Both the position numbers and the translations under genes were made by a program. Shown one piece after another: positions 47,666-55,603 of a DNA stretch of 64,000 bases (positions within the stretch are counted from its first letter, which is position 1; every line of letters starts with the position of its first letter). The DNA lies in the NCBI GenBank assembly GCA_016703535.1, contig JADJBV010000001.1, forward strand, positions 5,446,001 to 5,510,000, in the 5' to 3' direction. Under the pieces are notes generated by a model. It saw nothing but the letters and a program-made list of their open reading frames with translations. It was not told the DNA's origin and did no database searches. The DNA is from Deltaproteobacteria bacterium (GTDB taxonomy: Bacteria; Myxococcota; Kuafuiibacteriia; Kuafuiibacteriales; Kuafuiibacteriaceae).

Positions 47666-49024
47666 GTGATCTCACCGCCCAGGGATCTCTCCGACGAAAC
47701 CGCCGAAATGGGTGACTCGCGCCCCATGCCAGGTCATGTCGACGATGCCACAGGCTATTTGGTCGTAGCCCACCCGCCCGGTGAACGTCACCTCCCGCTC
47801 TTCCACGGGCGAGCCCGCCTGGGTCGAGCACCGGCGACCGAGTCTGGGCAGTACGAACTCCAAGATCGACGGATATCGAAGGCCCATGCTGAACTCCGAC
47901 GCGTGGCAGGTCGGTTCGAGCTTCAGGACCTCGGGAGCCGAAACGGACTTTACGTGGACGGCGCGATGATCTCGCCGGGCGCAACGACCGAACTCTTCGA
48001 CGGTTCGGTTATCCGGATCGGCGACACGGTCTTGGTGTTCCGCCCCGGCGCGCCAGTCGAAGCCCAGTGGGCTCACCCAGGCCTACCCGGCGGCGCCCCT
48101 GCGGTGGTTCGGGCCCGTCGTCGCCTCACCTCGTTGCTCTCGGACACTTGCCACTTCTTGGTGTTGGGTGAAACCGGAACGGGCAAAGAGTTCGTCGCAA
48201 GGTGGATCGCGGGCGCGCCCGAGACCTCCGAAGGCGCTGTAATCCTCAACTGTGCACACCTCCAACGAGGAACCGCCCGCGCCGAGCTCTTTGGAGTCGA
48301 GAGGGGCGCGTTCACGGATGCGCGGGAGGCTCGCTCAGGGCTGTTGGCCGAAGCCGATGGGCGAACCCTCTTCCTCGACGAGTTGGGTGAGCTGGAGCCC
48401 CAGGTGCAGGCAGAACTACTCCGATTCCTCGAAGACGGGCGCTACCGCCCCGTCGGCGGCACTCGCGAACGTCAGGTTCGCACGCGCGTGGTGGGCGCGA
48501 CCAACGCCGACCTCGACGGGCTCGCGGCCCAAGGCACCTTCCGGGGCGACCTCCTCGCTCGCTTCCGAGCCAGCACCGCGGAGGTCCGCCTCCCGCCGCT
48601 GCGCGATCGCCGGGAAGACCTCGTGACATGGGCCCGGCGCTTTCACGAGCAGCCCAATCCACAGTGGACGGCCGGCTTCGTGGAGTGTCTCCTCCTCTAC
48701 CCCTGGCCGACCAACCTCCGTGGGTTGGCGGGCGCGATCAGGACGCTGCGTCGAGAGCATCCCGGGGAGGAGACGCTGCGAAGCCTCCACCTGCCAGACC
48801 CGATCCAGTCCCATCGAGCGTCGCTCCGGGCAGCGACGAGCTCCGCCTCGGCAAGCCCACCCACCCGGACCTCGAGCCCGTCCGCTGAAGAGATCGCGGC
48901 GGCTCTCTCCGCCCACAAGGGAAACGTGAAGGCCGCCGCCCAGAGTCTGGGCGTGGAGCGGCGTCGATTTTATCGCCTGTGTGAATCAATGAAGCTCCAT
49001 CCGGAGCACTTTCGGGAGAGGTAG
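47666..49024 (+). CDS. FHA-domain sigma54-dependent transcriptional activator
   Basis: 452 residues from a GTG with AGGAGA six bases upstream. An FHA domain (~47-125; RLGRAP, SKAHAEL, LGSRNGLYVDG) should bind phosphothreonine. The AAA+ sigma54-activation domain follows: Walker A GETGTGKE (168-175), the sigma54-contact loop as GAFTDA (214-219; consensus GAFTGA), Walker B LFLDELGEL (~235-243), and the arginine-finger region (PPLRDRREDL). A Fis-type HTH closes the protein (GNVKAAAQSLGVERRRFYRL). Such activators work from upstream enhancers. The likely target is the sigma54 promoter in front of the caspase gene, with its input from a Ser/Thr kinase. Confidence 0.92.
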   Translation: MISPPRDLSDETAEMGDSRPMPGHVDDATGYLVVAHPPGERHLPLFHGRARLGRAPATESGQYELQDRRISKAHAELRRVAGRFELQDLGSRNGLYVDGAMISPGATTELFDGSVIRIGDTVLVFRPGAPVEAQWAHPGLPGGAPAVVRARRRLTSLLSDTCHFLVLGETGTGKEFVARWIAGAPETSEGAVILNCAHLQRGTARAELFGVERGAFTDAREARSGLLAEADGRTLFLDELGELEPQVQAELLRFLEDGRYRPVGGTRERQVRTRVVGATNADLDGLAAQGTFRGDLLARFRASTAEVRLPPLRDRREDLVTWARRFHEQPNPQWTAGFVECLLLYPWPTNLRGLAGAIRTLRREHPGEETLRSLHLPDPIQSHRASLRAATSSASASPPTRTSSPSAEEIAAALSAHKGNVKAAAQSLGVERRRFYRLCESMKLHPEHFRER

Positions 49025-49027
49025 ACT

Positions 49028-49570
49028 ATGGCAAGCAATGACGTGAAAGACTATTGCCTACAACTTGGTTGTAAGATCACCAAGGTATCCGGGGACCAGG
49101 TGACTTTGTCCGTGATGGGGGTCGACGGCAAGAGGAAGCCGATCACGATAAGCTGGTCCCAAGAGAGCTACCCCAACCCAGACCTCGATCGGCTCTTTGG
49201 TGATCATCGGGGAATGTTGAAGGCCAAGTCCAAAGACGCCCCGCAGGTCGGGGCTGCAGGCGAACTTTATGTCGCACGAAGCGTTTGCAACACAGAGGGC
49301 CTCGATGAGCGCAAGTATCCGAGTGAGTTGCCGGCCCAATCCGGCTTCAAGCCCCGAAACTTACGGCCAATGAGCCTTCGGCTGCAGGCGCTGGACGAAA
49401 ACGACGACGAGTTCGAGCTGGAGCTCCTGCTTCAAGAACACGCCGATCTGAGTCACGCGATCGTGATGCTCCCGGACGGCCGACTTCGCCTGACCATCAA
49501 CAGCAAGATGATCCAGCCCACCCTTCGATCGGGGACCCCGGGAGGTCGGCGGCCCAAGCCGCGGCGGTGA
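49028..49570 (+). CDS. Unknown small protein of the caspase module
   Basis: 180 residues, starting three bases after the activator's stop, so in the same transcript. No family recognised. The N-terminal half has a beta-rich pattern (CKITKVSGDQVTLSVMGVDG, PITISWSQESYPNPDLDRLFG); the C-terminal half has two strand pairs around an acidic patch (MSLRLQALDENDDEFELELLL, AIVMLPDGRLRLTI) and ends in a basic Pro/Arg tail (GGRRPKPRR). No signal peptide or membrane helix. The position suggests an adaptor or substrate of the protease/kinase pathway. Its stop abuts the stop of the convergent gene. Confidence 0.7.
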   Translation: MASNDVKDYCLQLGCKITKVSGDQVTLSVMGVDGKRKPITISWSQESYPNPDLDRLFGDHRGMLKAKSKDAPQVGAAGELYVARSVCNTEGLDERKYPSELPAQSGFKPRNLRPMSLRLQALDENDDEFELELLLQEHADLSHAIVMLPDGRLRLTINSKMIQPTLRSGTPGGRRPKPRR

Positions 49571-50545
49571 TCAACGCCGAGGCCTTTGGGCCGCGGGGAA
49601 TCGAGGTGTCGCGGCCGGGTCGAAGCGGATAAGCCGCCGGGTCACGGGGATGTTGGTCACGTCAAAGAGCGTCGTCGCCTTCCCCTCAGGATCCCGCCAC
49701 CGAACCTGTCGGCCTCCATCCAGGATCTCGATGCTCTCTGCGCTACTCTCAGTCGGTCGGAGCTTGAGGTCACTGCGCAATAGGAACCCATCACCTTCCG
49801 GATAGTGTCGCCCCAGCTCGGACATGGCACCGATTAGCGCCTTGATCCCATCCTGGTTTAAGGAGGTCCCTGCAGACCGCCAAGATCCCAGGCCGATCGC
49901 TCGCGTCGCCAATGCTCCGCGCGACACCATCGAAATGGTCGCCGTGGGCTGGTCAATCGCCGGGGGCTCCTGCACCGGGATCTTGTCGTCCGACCTGACC
50001 ACTTGCAGCACGCTTTGGGTCTTGAACTCGCCCCCCTTGAAGTCATCGGAGCTGATCTTCGCGTTGGTGCCGTAAATGTCGGCCTGAAGCATGTTGGCGA
50101 GGGCGAACATCAGCACCCGTCCGTCCACCGCCCAGTAGTCCTCGGGCTTGGGCGGCGACGACCGGCGGGCGGTGTTGCAGCCCAGGAGCCGCAGGGGGAC
50201 ACCAGCCATCTGCTTCACGAGAGGTCCCAGCTCGACGTATGAGGAAGGGTCCGCGCTCAGGACGTGCTGCAGGATCTCACCACTCGGGTCCTCAGACGTC
50301 CGATATCCGAGGATCTCCGCTCCGAGGCTGAGTTCACCGGGAGATCCGTGTCCGATCAGGTCTAGGGAAGTGACCTTCTTTCCCGGGTTCACCTTCAGCC
50401 ACGCCATCACCTCGTGGGTGACTCGCCCCACGTGCCACACCGGAACCTTGACGCAATCCGAGGCCAACTCATCTAGGATCTTCTGGACCTCCGGGGTCGT
50501 TGTCGCTTTCTCATTCGTCTCGTAGCAGACTAGTCGAGTCTCCAT
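49571..50545 (-). CDS. DUF4347-type caspase-like protein
   Basis: 324 residues from the ATG at 50545, with GGAGG upstream. Residues ~55-130 match the DUF4347 pattern, a caspase-like fold: SLDLIGHGSPGELSLG (His66) and PLRLLGCNTARRS (Cys123), which gives a His/Cys dyad of clan-CD type. The C-terminal ~150 residues are unrecognised but contain beta-rich segments (KLRPTESSAESIEILDGGRQVRW). In large adhesins DUF4347 is thought to process the protein; here it stands alone and cytoplasmic. Its start overlaps the kinase/STAND gene end by 16 bp, so the two are co-translated. Confidence 0.75.
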   Translation of the reverse strand: METRLVCYETNEKATTTPEVQKILDELASDCVKVPVWHVGRVTHEVMAWLKVNPGKKVTSLDLIGHGSPGELSLGAEILGYRTSEDPSGEILQHVLSADPSSYVELGPLVKQMAGVPLRLLGCNTARRSSPPKPEDYWAVDGRVLMFALANMLQADIYGTNAKISSDDFKGGEFKTQSVLQVVRSDDKIPVQEPPAIDQPTATISMVSRGALATRAIGLGSWRSAGTSLNQDGIKALIGAMSELGRHYPEGDGFLLRSDLKLRPTESSAESIEILDGGRQVRWRDPEGKATTLFDVTNIPVTRRLIRFDPAATPRFPAAQRPRR

Positions 50546-53500
50546 GGGCCAGCCTCCTCCCACCGGGCACACCGAATGCCCGTGGCGAAGTCGAAATACC
50601 GCGGGTCTCGCCGGTTCTCAAAGGTGATGGAGTGCTCGAACGCGGCGAGTGGAGAACTCCAAGCGCCCCCGCGCACGACGCGCAGAGTCTCTCCCTGGGC
50701 CTGAGCAGTCCACTCCCGCACGTTGCCCACCAAATCGAGGTGCCCATAGGGCCCTGCTCCCTGAGAGAAGCTCGCTACCGGCGCCGTCGCCACCCCGAGC
50801 ACCTCGGTCTCCACGGCGGCACGAGTCTTCGCTTCGCCGACGCCCCACGGAAACTGTCGACGGGGCATCGGGTTTGGTGCCCCAGAAGGAGGCCCCAGTC
50901 GTAGGCCACCCCGGGCCGCCTTGGTCCACTCGGACGAGCTGGGGAGTCTCTTTCCGAGGTAGGCACAAAACGCCTCTGCGGTGCGCGCATCGAGCCCGGT
51001 CACGGGGTGCGTAGCCTCCCCTGAGTGAGCAAGGAGGCCTTCGCTGGGGAAGCGGGGCACAGCGACCCCGGTCAGCCGAGAGAGCCGAGCAAAAGGCTCA
51101 AACTGAGCGTTCGTGACCTCCGTGGCGTCGAGCAGGTAGTTGGGTGACCACCGCACCAACTCGGGATGGACATCCTCGGCGATCGGCGTGGGTGGATCAC
51201 CTGCTCCCCAGTCGATCCACTCGCCTTCAGGCACCAAGATCATGCCCGCCCCGGTGGCCGCACAGGTGGGGACGGGGACTCGAAGGGCGATTGGGTTGCG
51301 GTCGCGATCGGCGAATCCTGGCGGGTTGGCCAGGGGCACCCACGCCGGCCCACAGGGCTCCTTGAGATGAGGGCGGCGCTCGATGGCCAGCACCAGCGGG
51401 ATGCCCGGGGCCTCGATGACGAAGCTGACGGTTGATGTTCGGGTGACCGAACCTTGGACGGGAGAAAGTGCCGCCCCAGGCTGGAAGGGATCGAGCGCCG
51501 ACGCGCGATAGACGGTGAGTTCGACATGGCCCTCCAGCGCCGGGCGAATCGAGAGGGTCCGCGGATCCCAATCGAAGGGCTCGATGGTCAACTGGAACTT
51601 GCCAATGTTGCCTCCGGCGAGCCGGAGTGCCTCCGCTTGGTGTTCGGCCCGGAGCTGCCGTGCCCGAAACTCTTGGGCCAGGATCATCGATCCCAGCGAG
51701 ATCGCGACGGCGAGGCCAACCGCCCCCAAGCTGAGTCCGACGCGAAGGCGCCGTCGACGGATCAGCTCGAGGGAACTCGCCTCCACGAAGCGCTCGACGA
51801 CGCCAGGGAGCTGGAGGTCAGTGGAGCGTTCGACTCGACGCACCTCCCCGATCTCTTCCGCGGTCAGGCAGTCGGCCCGACGACGGCCACGACGCTCCCA
51901 ATACTCTGCGCTAGCCCGAATCCGCTGCAGAAGCGAGAGATCGGCGGAGGTGCTCTCGAGCCAACCACGTAGCCGCGCCCAACGAAGGATCAAGGCCTCG
52001 TGGACGAACTCGATCGACGCCTCCCCTTCTGAGCCCTCCCGGCGGAAGCAGAGTAGCCTCGAGTCCACCAGGCGCTCGACGATGCGGTCCGCCGACGGTC
52101 CAGCGACCGACCGCGCTTCGGCTAGTGGCAGAGCCCGGCGAGCCCCAGTTGGGGCCACCAAAGCTAGCAGCAGGCGACGGGCAGCCCGGTAGTCCTGGAC
52201 CGAAAATGAGTCGACTACTTGGTCCGCGTGAGCCGACAACATCCCCAGGACCCCACCTCGTTGTCGGTAGACCTCGCTCGGGAGCGTTCGTTCGGTGGTG
52301 TCGCGAGCATCCCAGAGGGCCCGGCAGGCGAACTGTAGGAGGGGCAAGCTGGACGAAGCGGCCGAGAGGTCGTTGACCATCTCATCCAGGATGGAGGGGT
52401 CGTCGAGGCGATAACCGGTTCGCAGGAGGGGAGCCGACACGACCCGCTTCAGCCGACCGGCATCCATTGCGCCGACCACGAACACCCGATCGAGCTTGGG
52501 GAGGCGATCGATGAAGTCAGAGCGCAAAGAGGCGACGACCCGAATGGGCTCACTCGGGTCGTCGGCGGTTCCGAAGAGGATCCCCAGGAAGGCCTGGGCC
52601 TCTGCTTCAGGCAACGCCAGCACCTCCTCGAGCTGATCCACGAAGAGAACGACCCTGCCGGCGGCCTCGCCGGCCTGGTCCAGCAGGACTCGACGGAGGC
52701 TGATGGGATATCGGCGCAGCTCTTCCGTCGCCTTGGCCAAGTCATGCGACGGCGGCCGGGTGGGACCGGACAAGGCTGAGGCAAGCGCCTGAAAGGGCTT
52801 CGCGCCAGGCCGAAAAACGAACACCCGCTCATCCCCCAGGCTGCGAAGCCTAGGAATAACGCCCGCCTTGATGAGCGAACTCTTGCCCGATCCCGACGGG
52901 CCCACCACGACCAACGTCGCTTCGAAACGCAAGCGCTCGACGATGGCGTCCACTTCACCCTCGCGACCAAAGAACGCCGCTGCTTGCTGCTCCTCGAAGC
53001 TCTGGAGACCAACGAACGGCACGCCATCATTTGGCGCCGGATCCCGATGCTCAACCAGGCCCGAGAGCACTTCTCGGACCTCCCTGGCAGTGGGGCGGTC
53101 CTCAGGTCCCAGTCTCAGGCATCCGCGGATCAGGTCGTCCAGCCCGGGCGGGACTCGGACTCCCGCGACCTTAGCGTCCCACATGGGAGTCGCGGGCTCC
53201 CGTCGAAGAGCCTCAATCCCTTGCTGGTAGCCGATGGTCCGAAACGGGTGAGTGCCGCTCAGGCACTGCACGAGGATCACCCCCAACGCCCAGACGTCGA
53301 CCGCACCAGTGAGCTCGCCGCGATTCCACTGTTCGGGGGCCATGTGGCTGGGTGTACCTCCCCGCGGCCCGGTGGTGCCGCCGCTGAGGCTCGCGAGGCC
53401 GAAGTCCAGGACCCGGCACCGCCCGTCTCGGGGGAGCAGTATGTTGCTCGGCTTGAGGTCACAGTGCCAGACCTTCCGCGCGTGGGCGTACTCGAGGGCT

Positions 53501-53934
53501 GACGCGACCGCGAGCCCAAGCTGGACAGTGGCCCCGATCGAGAGGCGGCCCTGAAGTAGGCGATCCGCGAGCGTCTCTCCTTCAACGAACTCGAGGGCCA
53601 GGTATGGGGCGCCTCGGTGCAGTCCCGAGTCGTGGATGGTTACGATGTTCGGGTGGTTGAAGCGGGCGGTGATCTGCGCCTCCCATGGAGCGGGTCCAGA
53701 GGCGCTCCCTTCGGCGGCAGATCGGAGCAGCAGCTTGATGGCAACTTTGCGGAGCAGGATCGGATCGCGCGCGAGGTACACTCGCCCCATTCCGCCCTCT
53801 CCGAGGAGGCGAAGAACTTCGTAGCGGTCGGCGATCAGGGCGCCGGTCCCAAGCGAGCCACCTACCTCTTCCCGCGGGCCACCGAGGAGATCTGATTCTC
53901 CGGGCAGCGTGACATCCCCGACTGAGGAGGGCAT
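50530..53934 (-). CDS. Ser/Thr kinase - nSTAND ATPase - FGE (sulfatase-modifying factor) domain sensor
   Basis: 1134 residues from the ATG at 53934. Order: (1) kinase ~35-295, with GEGGMG, Lys67 in VAIK, catalytic HCDLKPSN (157-164; HRD variant HCD) and DFG (177-179); (2) nSTAND NTPase ~305-720, starting with the typical VGLQSFEEQQAAAFFGRE and containing Walker A GPSGSGKSS (345-353), Walker B VVLFVDQLEE (~428-437), and a winged-helix-like C-part; (3) a membrane helix ~732-754; (4) a beta region; (5) an FGE/SUMF1 domain ~895-1130 (GMILVPEGEWIDW, EVTNAQFEPFA, GNVREW, RVVRGGAW). It is a plausible sensor-switch, with FGE folds serving as ligand-binding modules in such proteins. Co-translated with the DUF4347 gene. 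Confidence 0.9.
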   Translation of the reverse strand: MPSSVGDVTLPGESDLLGGPREEVGGSLGTGALIADRYEVLRLLGEGGMGRVYLARDPILLRKVAIKLLLRSAAEGSASGPAPWEAQITARFNHPNIVTIHDSGLHRGAPYLALEFVEGETLADRLLQGRLSIGATVQLGLAVASALEYAHARKVWHCDLKPSNILLPRDGRCRVLDFGLASLSGGTTGPRGGTPSHMAPEQWNRGELTGAVDVWALGVILVQCLSGTHPFRTIGYQQGIEALRREPATPMWDAKVAGVRVPPGLDDLIRGCLRLGPEDRPTAREVREVLSGLVEHRDPAPNDGVPFVGLQSFEEQQAAAFFGREGEVDAIVERLRFEATLVVVGPSGSGKSSLIKAGVIPRLRSLGDERVFVFRPGAKPFQALASALSGPTRPPSHDLAKATEELRRYPISLRRVLLDQAGEAAGRVVLFVDQLEEVLALPEAEAQAFLGILFGTADDPSEPIRVVASLRSDFIDRLPKLDRVFVVGAMDAGRLKRVVSAPLLRTGYRLDDPSILDEMVNDLSAASSSLPLLQFACRALWDARDTTERTLPSEVYRQRGGVLGMLSAHADQVVDSFSVQDYRAARRLLLALVAPTGARRALPLAEARSVAGPSADRIVERLVDSRLLCFRREGSEGEASIEFVHEALILRWARLRGWLESTSADLSLLQRIRASAEYWERRGRRRADCLTAEEIGEVRRVERSTDLQLPGVVERFVEASSLELIRRRRLRVGLSLGAVGLAVAISLGSMILAQEFRARQLRAEHQAEALRLAGGNIGKFQLTIEPFDWDPRTLSIRPALEGHVELTVYRASALDPFQPGAALSPVQGSVTRTSTVSFVIEAPGIPLVLAIERRPHLKEPCGPAWVPLANPPGFADRDRNPIALRVPVPTCAATGAGMILVPEGEWIDWGAGDPPTPIAEDVHPELVRWSPNYLLDATEVTNAQFEPFARLSRLTGVAVPRFPSEGLLAHSGEATHPVTGLDARTAEAFCAYLGKRLPSSSEWTKAARGGLRLGPPSGAPNPMPRRQFPWGVGEAKTRAAVETEVLGVATAPVASFSQGAGPYGHLDLVGNVREWTAQAQGETLRVVRGGAWSSPLAAFEHSITFENRRDPRYFDFATGIRCARWEEAGPWRLD
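53074..53094. repeat. 21-bp near-identical repeat, copy 2
   Basis: Second copy of the element at 47620-47640, with one mismatch. It lies within the kinase domain coding sequence (antisense to it), where it encodes part of PTAREVRE. Confidence 0.65.
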
Positions 53935-53939
53935 CCGCA

Positions 53940-53999
53940 AGAGTCTAGTTCGCGGGCGGTCCGCGGTCCAGGTATGGCTGCGGGCGGGGAGTAGACTCT
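53940..53999. repeat. 8-bp inverted repeat framing the leader of the STK-nSTAND gene
   Basis: AGAGTCTA (53940-53947) and TAGACTCT (53992-53999) enclose 44 GC-rich bases directly upstream of the minus-strand start at 53934. It could be a hairpin leader, a regulatory dyad, or a relic of the island boundary. Confidence 0.45.
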
Positions 54000-54032
54000 G
54001 AGATCAAGCGCAAGCCCGCCTGAACCCTCAAC

Positions 54033-54815
54033 TCAGAAGTGATCCTTCATGGCCCGCACCACCCCCAACACCGCCACCGGATCGGTGACTTCCACTCCTG
54101 GGTGGGCCCGCTGGACCGAGGCGAGGAGCTCGGGTGAACGCACGCGCAAGAAGGGGTTGTAGCTCCGCTCTTCTCCCAAGGTCGTGGGGATGGTCGGTCG
54201 CCCTTCGGCCCGCAACTTCGCCGCGCGACGCGCCGCCGCGTGGATCGCCGGGTTGTTCGGCTCCAGGCTGGCGGCGAAGCGCAGGTTATTTTCAGTATAT
54301 TCGTGGCCGCAGTAGATCAAGGTGTCGTCGGGCAAGGCGCCGAAGACCTGGTGGAGGGCCTGGTACATCTGGGCCGCGTCGCCCTCGAAGAAGCGCCCGC
54401 AGCCGGCGGCGAACAAGGTGTCGCCGGTGAAGAGGGCCCGGCCGAAGTGATAGGCAACGTGGCCTCGGGTGTGACAGGGCACGGCCAACAAGGCGCCTCG
54501 AAGTTGGCCCACCTGCACCACGTCACCAGGCTCGACCGCCAAGGTTAGGCCCGGGATCCGATCTCGGTCCGCCGCGTAACCCACGATCCGCAGCCGCGGG
54601 ATCCGGGCGGCCAACTCCAAGTTACCGCCGACGTGATCGCCGTGGTGGTGAGTGGCCAAGACGGTGGTCAAACGCAGCTGGTGCTGATGGGCCGCGGCCA
54701 ACACCACCTCGGCCTCGGCGGGATCGACGATGGCCGCTTCACCGGTCTCGTCGGCCAAGAGGTAGCCGTAGTTGTCGTTGAGGAGGGGGACGATCTCGAT
54801 CCGGGGGTTGGTCAT
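54033..54815 (-). CDS. gloB: Hydroxyacylglutathione hydrolase (glyoxalase II) family protein
   Basis: 260-residue metallo-beta-lactamase-fold enzyme that hydrolyses S-lactoylglutathione in methylglyoxal detoxification. The binuclear metal site THHHGDHVGG, the His in PCHTRGHVAYHF, the Asp in FTGDTLFAAGCGRFFEG and the C-terminal His in YCGHEYTENNLRF are all present, as is the GloB-type C-terminal helical domain (PTIPTTLGEERSYNPFLR). It continues the ordinary chromosome after the caspase island. Confidence 0.93.
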   Translation of the reverse strand: MTNPRIEIVPLLNDNYGYLLADETGEAAIVDPAEAEVVLAAAHQHQLRLTTVLATHHHGDHVGGNLELAARIPRLRIVGYAADRDRIPGLTLAVEPGDVVQVGQLRGALLAVPCHTRGHVAYHFGRALFTGDTLFAAGCGRFFEGDAAQMYQALHQVFGALPDDTLIYCGHEYTENNLRFAASLEPNNPAIHAAARRAAKLRAEGRPTIPTTLGEERSYNPFLRVRSPELLASVQRAHPGVEVTDPVAVLGVVRAMKDHF

Positions 54816-54821
54816 GGCGAC

Positions 54822-55124
54822 TCAATATTGGGGATAGGTGCGGCTGCTGACCCGTCCCGTGGTTGGGTCATAGTTCAGATCGGCCGGGAAATAGAGCTTC
54901 ACCCCCAAGGACGAAAGATCCGGCGGCGTCGCGCCCTCGATCTGCTGCTTTTGGGCGATGGCGGAGCGGGCGGCCGCCAGATCGAGCTGCACCTTGGCCT
55001 CGTCGGGCTTGGCCAGGTGGAGCGGCGTGTCCGGCGTGACGGGCTGGGCCCGGGGCGGCGCCTCGGCCGCCGGCTTGGCGCAAGACAACCAGAGGGCACA
55101 CCAAATGAAGCGGCGCATGACCAT
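54822..55124 (-). CDS. Small putative lipoprotein
   Basis: 100 residues. The N-terminus (RRFIWCALWLSCAK) reads as a lipoprotein signal with Cys ~15. The mature part is a short Pro/Ala linker and a 70-residue charged segment (PLHLAKPDEAKVQLDLAAARSAIAQKQQ) ending in PTTGRVSSRTYPQY. No family recognised. It ends six bases before the gloB start and is in the same direction; its own start is ATG at 55124 or 55118. Confidence 0.65.
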   Translation of the reverse strand: MVMRRFIWCALWLSCAKPAAEAPPRAQPVTPDTPLHLAKPDEAKVQLDLAAARSAIAQKQQIEGATPPDLSSLGVKLYFPADLNYDPTTGRVSSRTYPQY

Positions 55125-55142
55125 CGATTATGCGCCTTGGGT

Positions 55143-55168
55143 GGGTGGGTCAACCGGGTGGGTCAACC
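55143..55168. repeat. Two tandem 13-bp repeats
   Basis: GGGTGGGTCAACC occurs twice back to back (55143-55155 and 55156-55168), with a third partial copy after it (GGCTGGGTC). The run crosses the 3' end of the DoxX gene. A short simple repeat that could slip. Confidence 0.8.
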
Positions 55169-55552
55169 GGCTGGGTCCACTGGCCGCGTCGACCACCAGG
55201 CCAAGAGCATCAGCGGCACCTGAAACACGAAGCGGACCCAATTGAGGGCCCCCGCACCTTCGGCCGCGCCAAACACCGGCACGTTGAAGAGGGCGATGTG
55301 CAGGTTGGCGGGCCAGACCGCGAGCAACAAGGCCACCACCCCCCAACCCGCCCAGGCCCGGGTGCGAGGCCACAACAAGCCGAGCCCGACCACGACCTCG
55401 GCGACGCCGCTCAACAGGATCAGGAAGTCGGGCGCCGGCAAGTAGTCGGGCATCATCGGCCGATACGCGGCGGGCGAAACGAAGTGCATCACGCCCGCGA
55501 AGGTGTAGAAGGCCGCTTGCAGGTAGACCAACCCGATCCGGAGCCAACGCAT
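55163..55552 (-). CDS. DoxX-family membrane protein
   Basis: 129 residues with four hydrophobic helices (GLVYLQAAFYTFAGVMHFV, FLILLSGVAEVVVGLGLLW, WAGWGVVALLLAVWPAN, WVRFVFQVPLMLLAWW). The GVMHFVSPAAYRPMMPDYLP segment matches DoxX-type proteins. Members have been linked to redox stress or to quinone/thiol chemistry, but the role of this one cannot be told. I chose ATG 55552; a GTG at 55576 is possible. Confidence 0.8.
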   Translation of the reverse strand: MRWLRIGLVYLQAAFYTFAGVMHFVSPAAYRPMMPDYLPAPDFLILLSGVAEVVVGLGLLWPRTRAWAGWGVVALLLAVWPANLHIALFNVPVFGAAEGAGALNWVRFVFQVPLMLLAWWSTRPVDPAG

Positions 55553-55603
55553 GAAGGAAGCGAACACGGGCCGCACCGGGGCGCCAGCCGCGAGGACGAG
55601 CCG

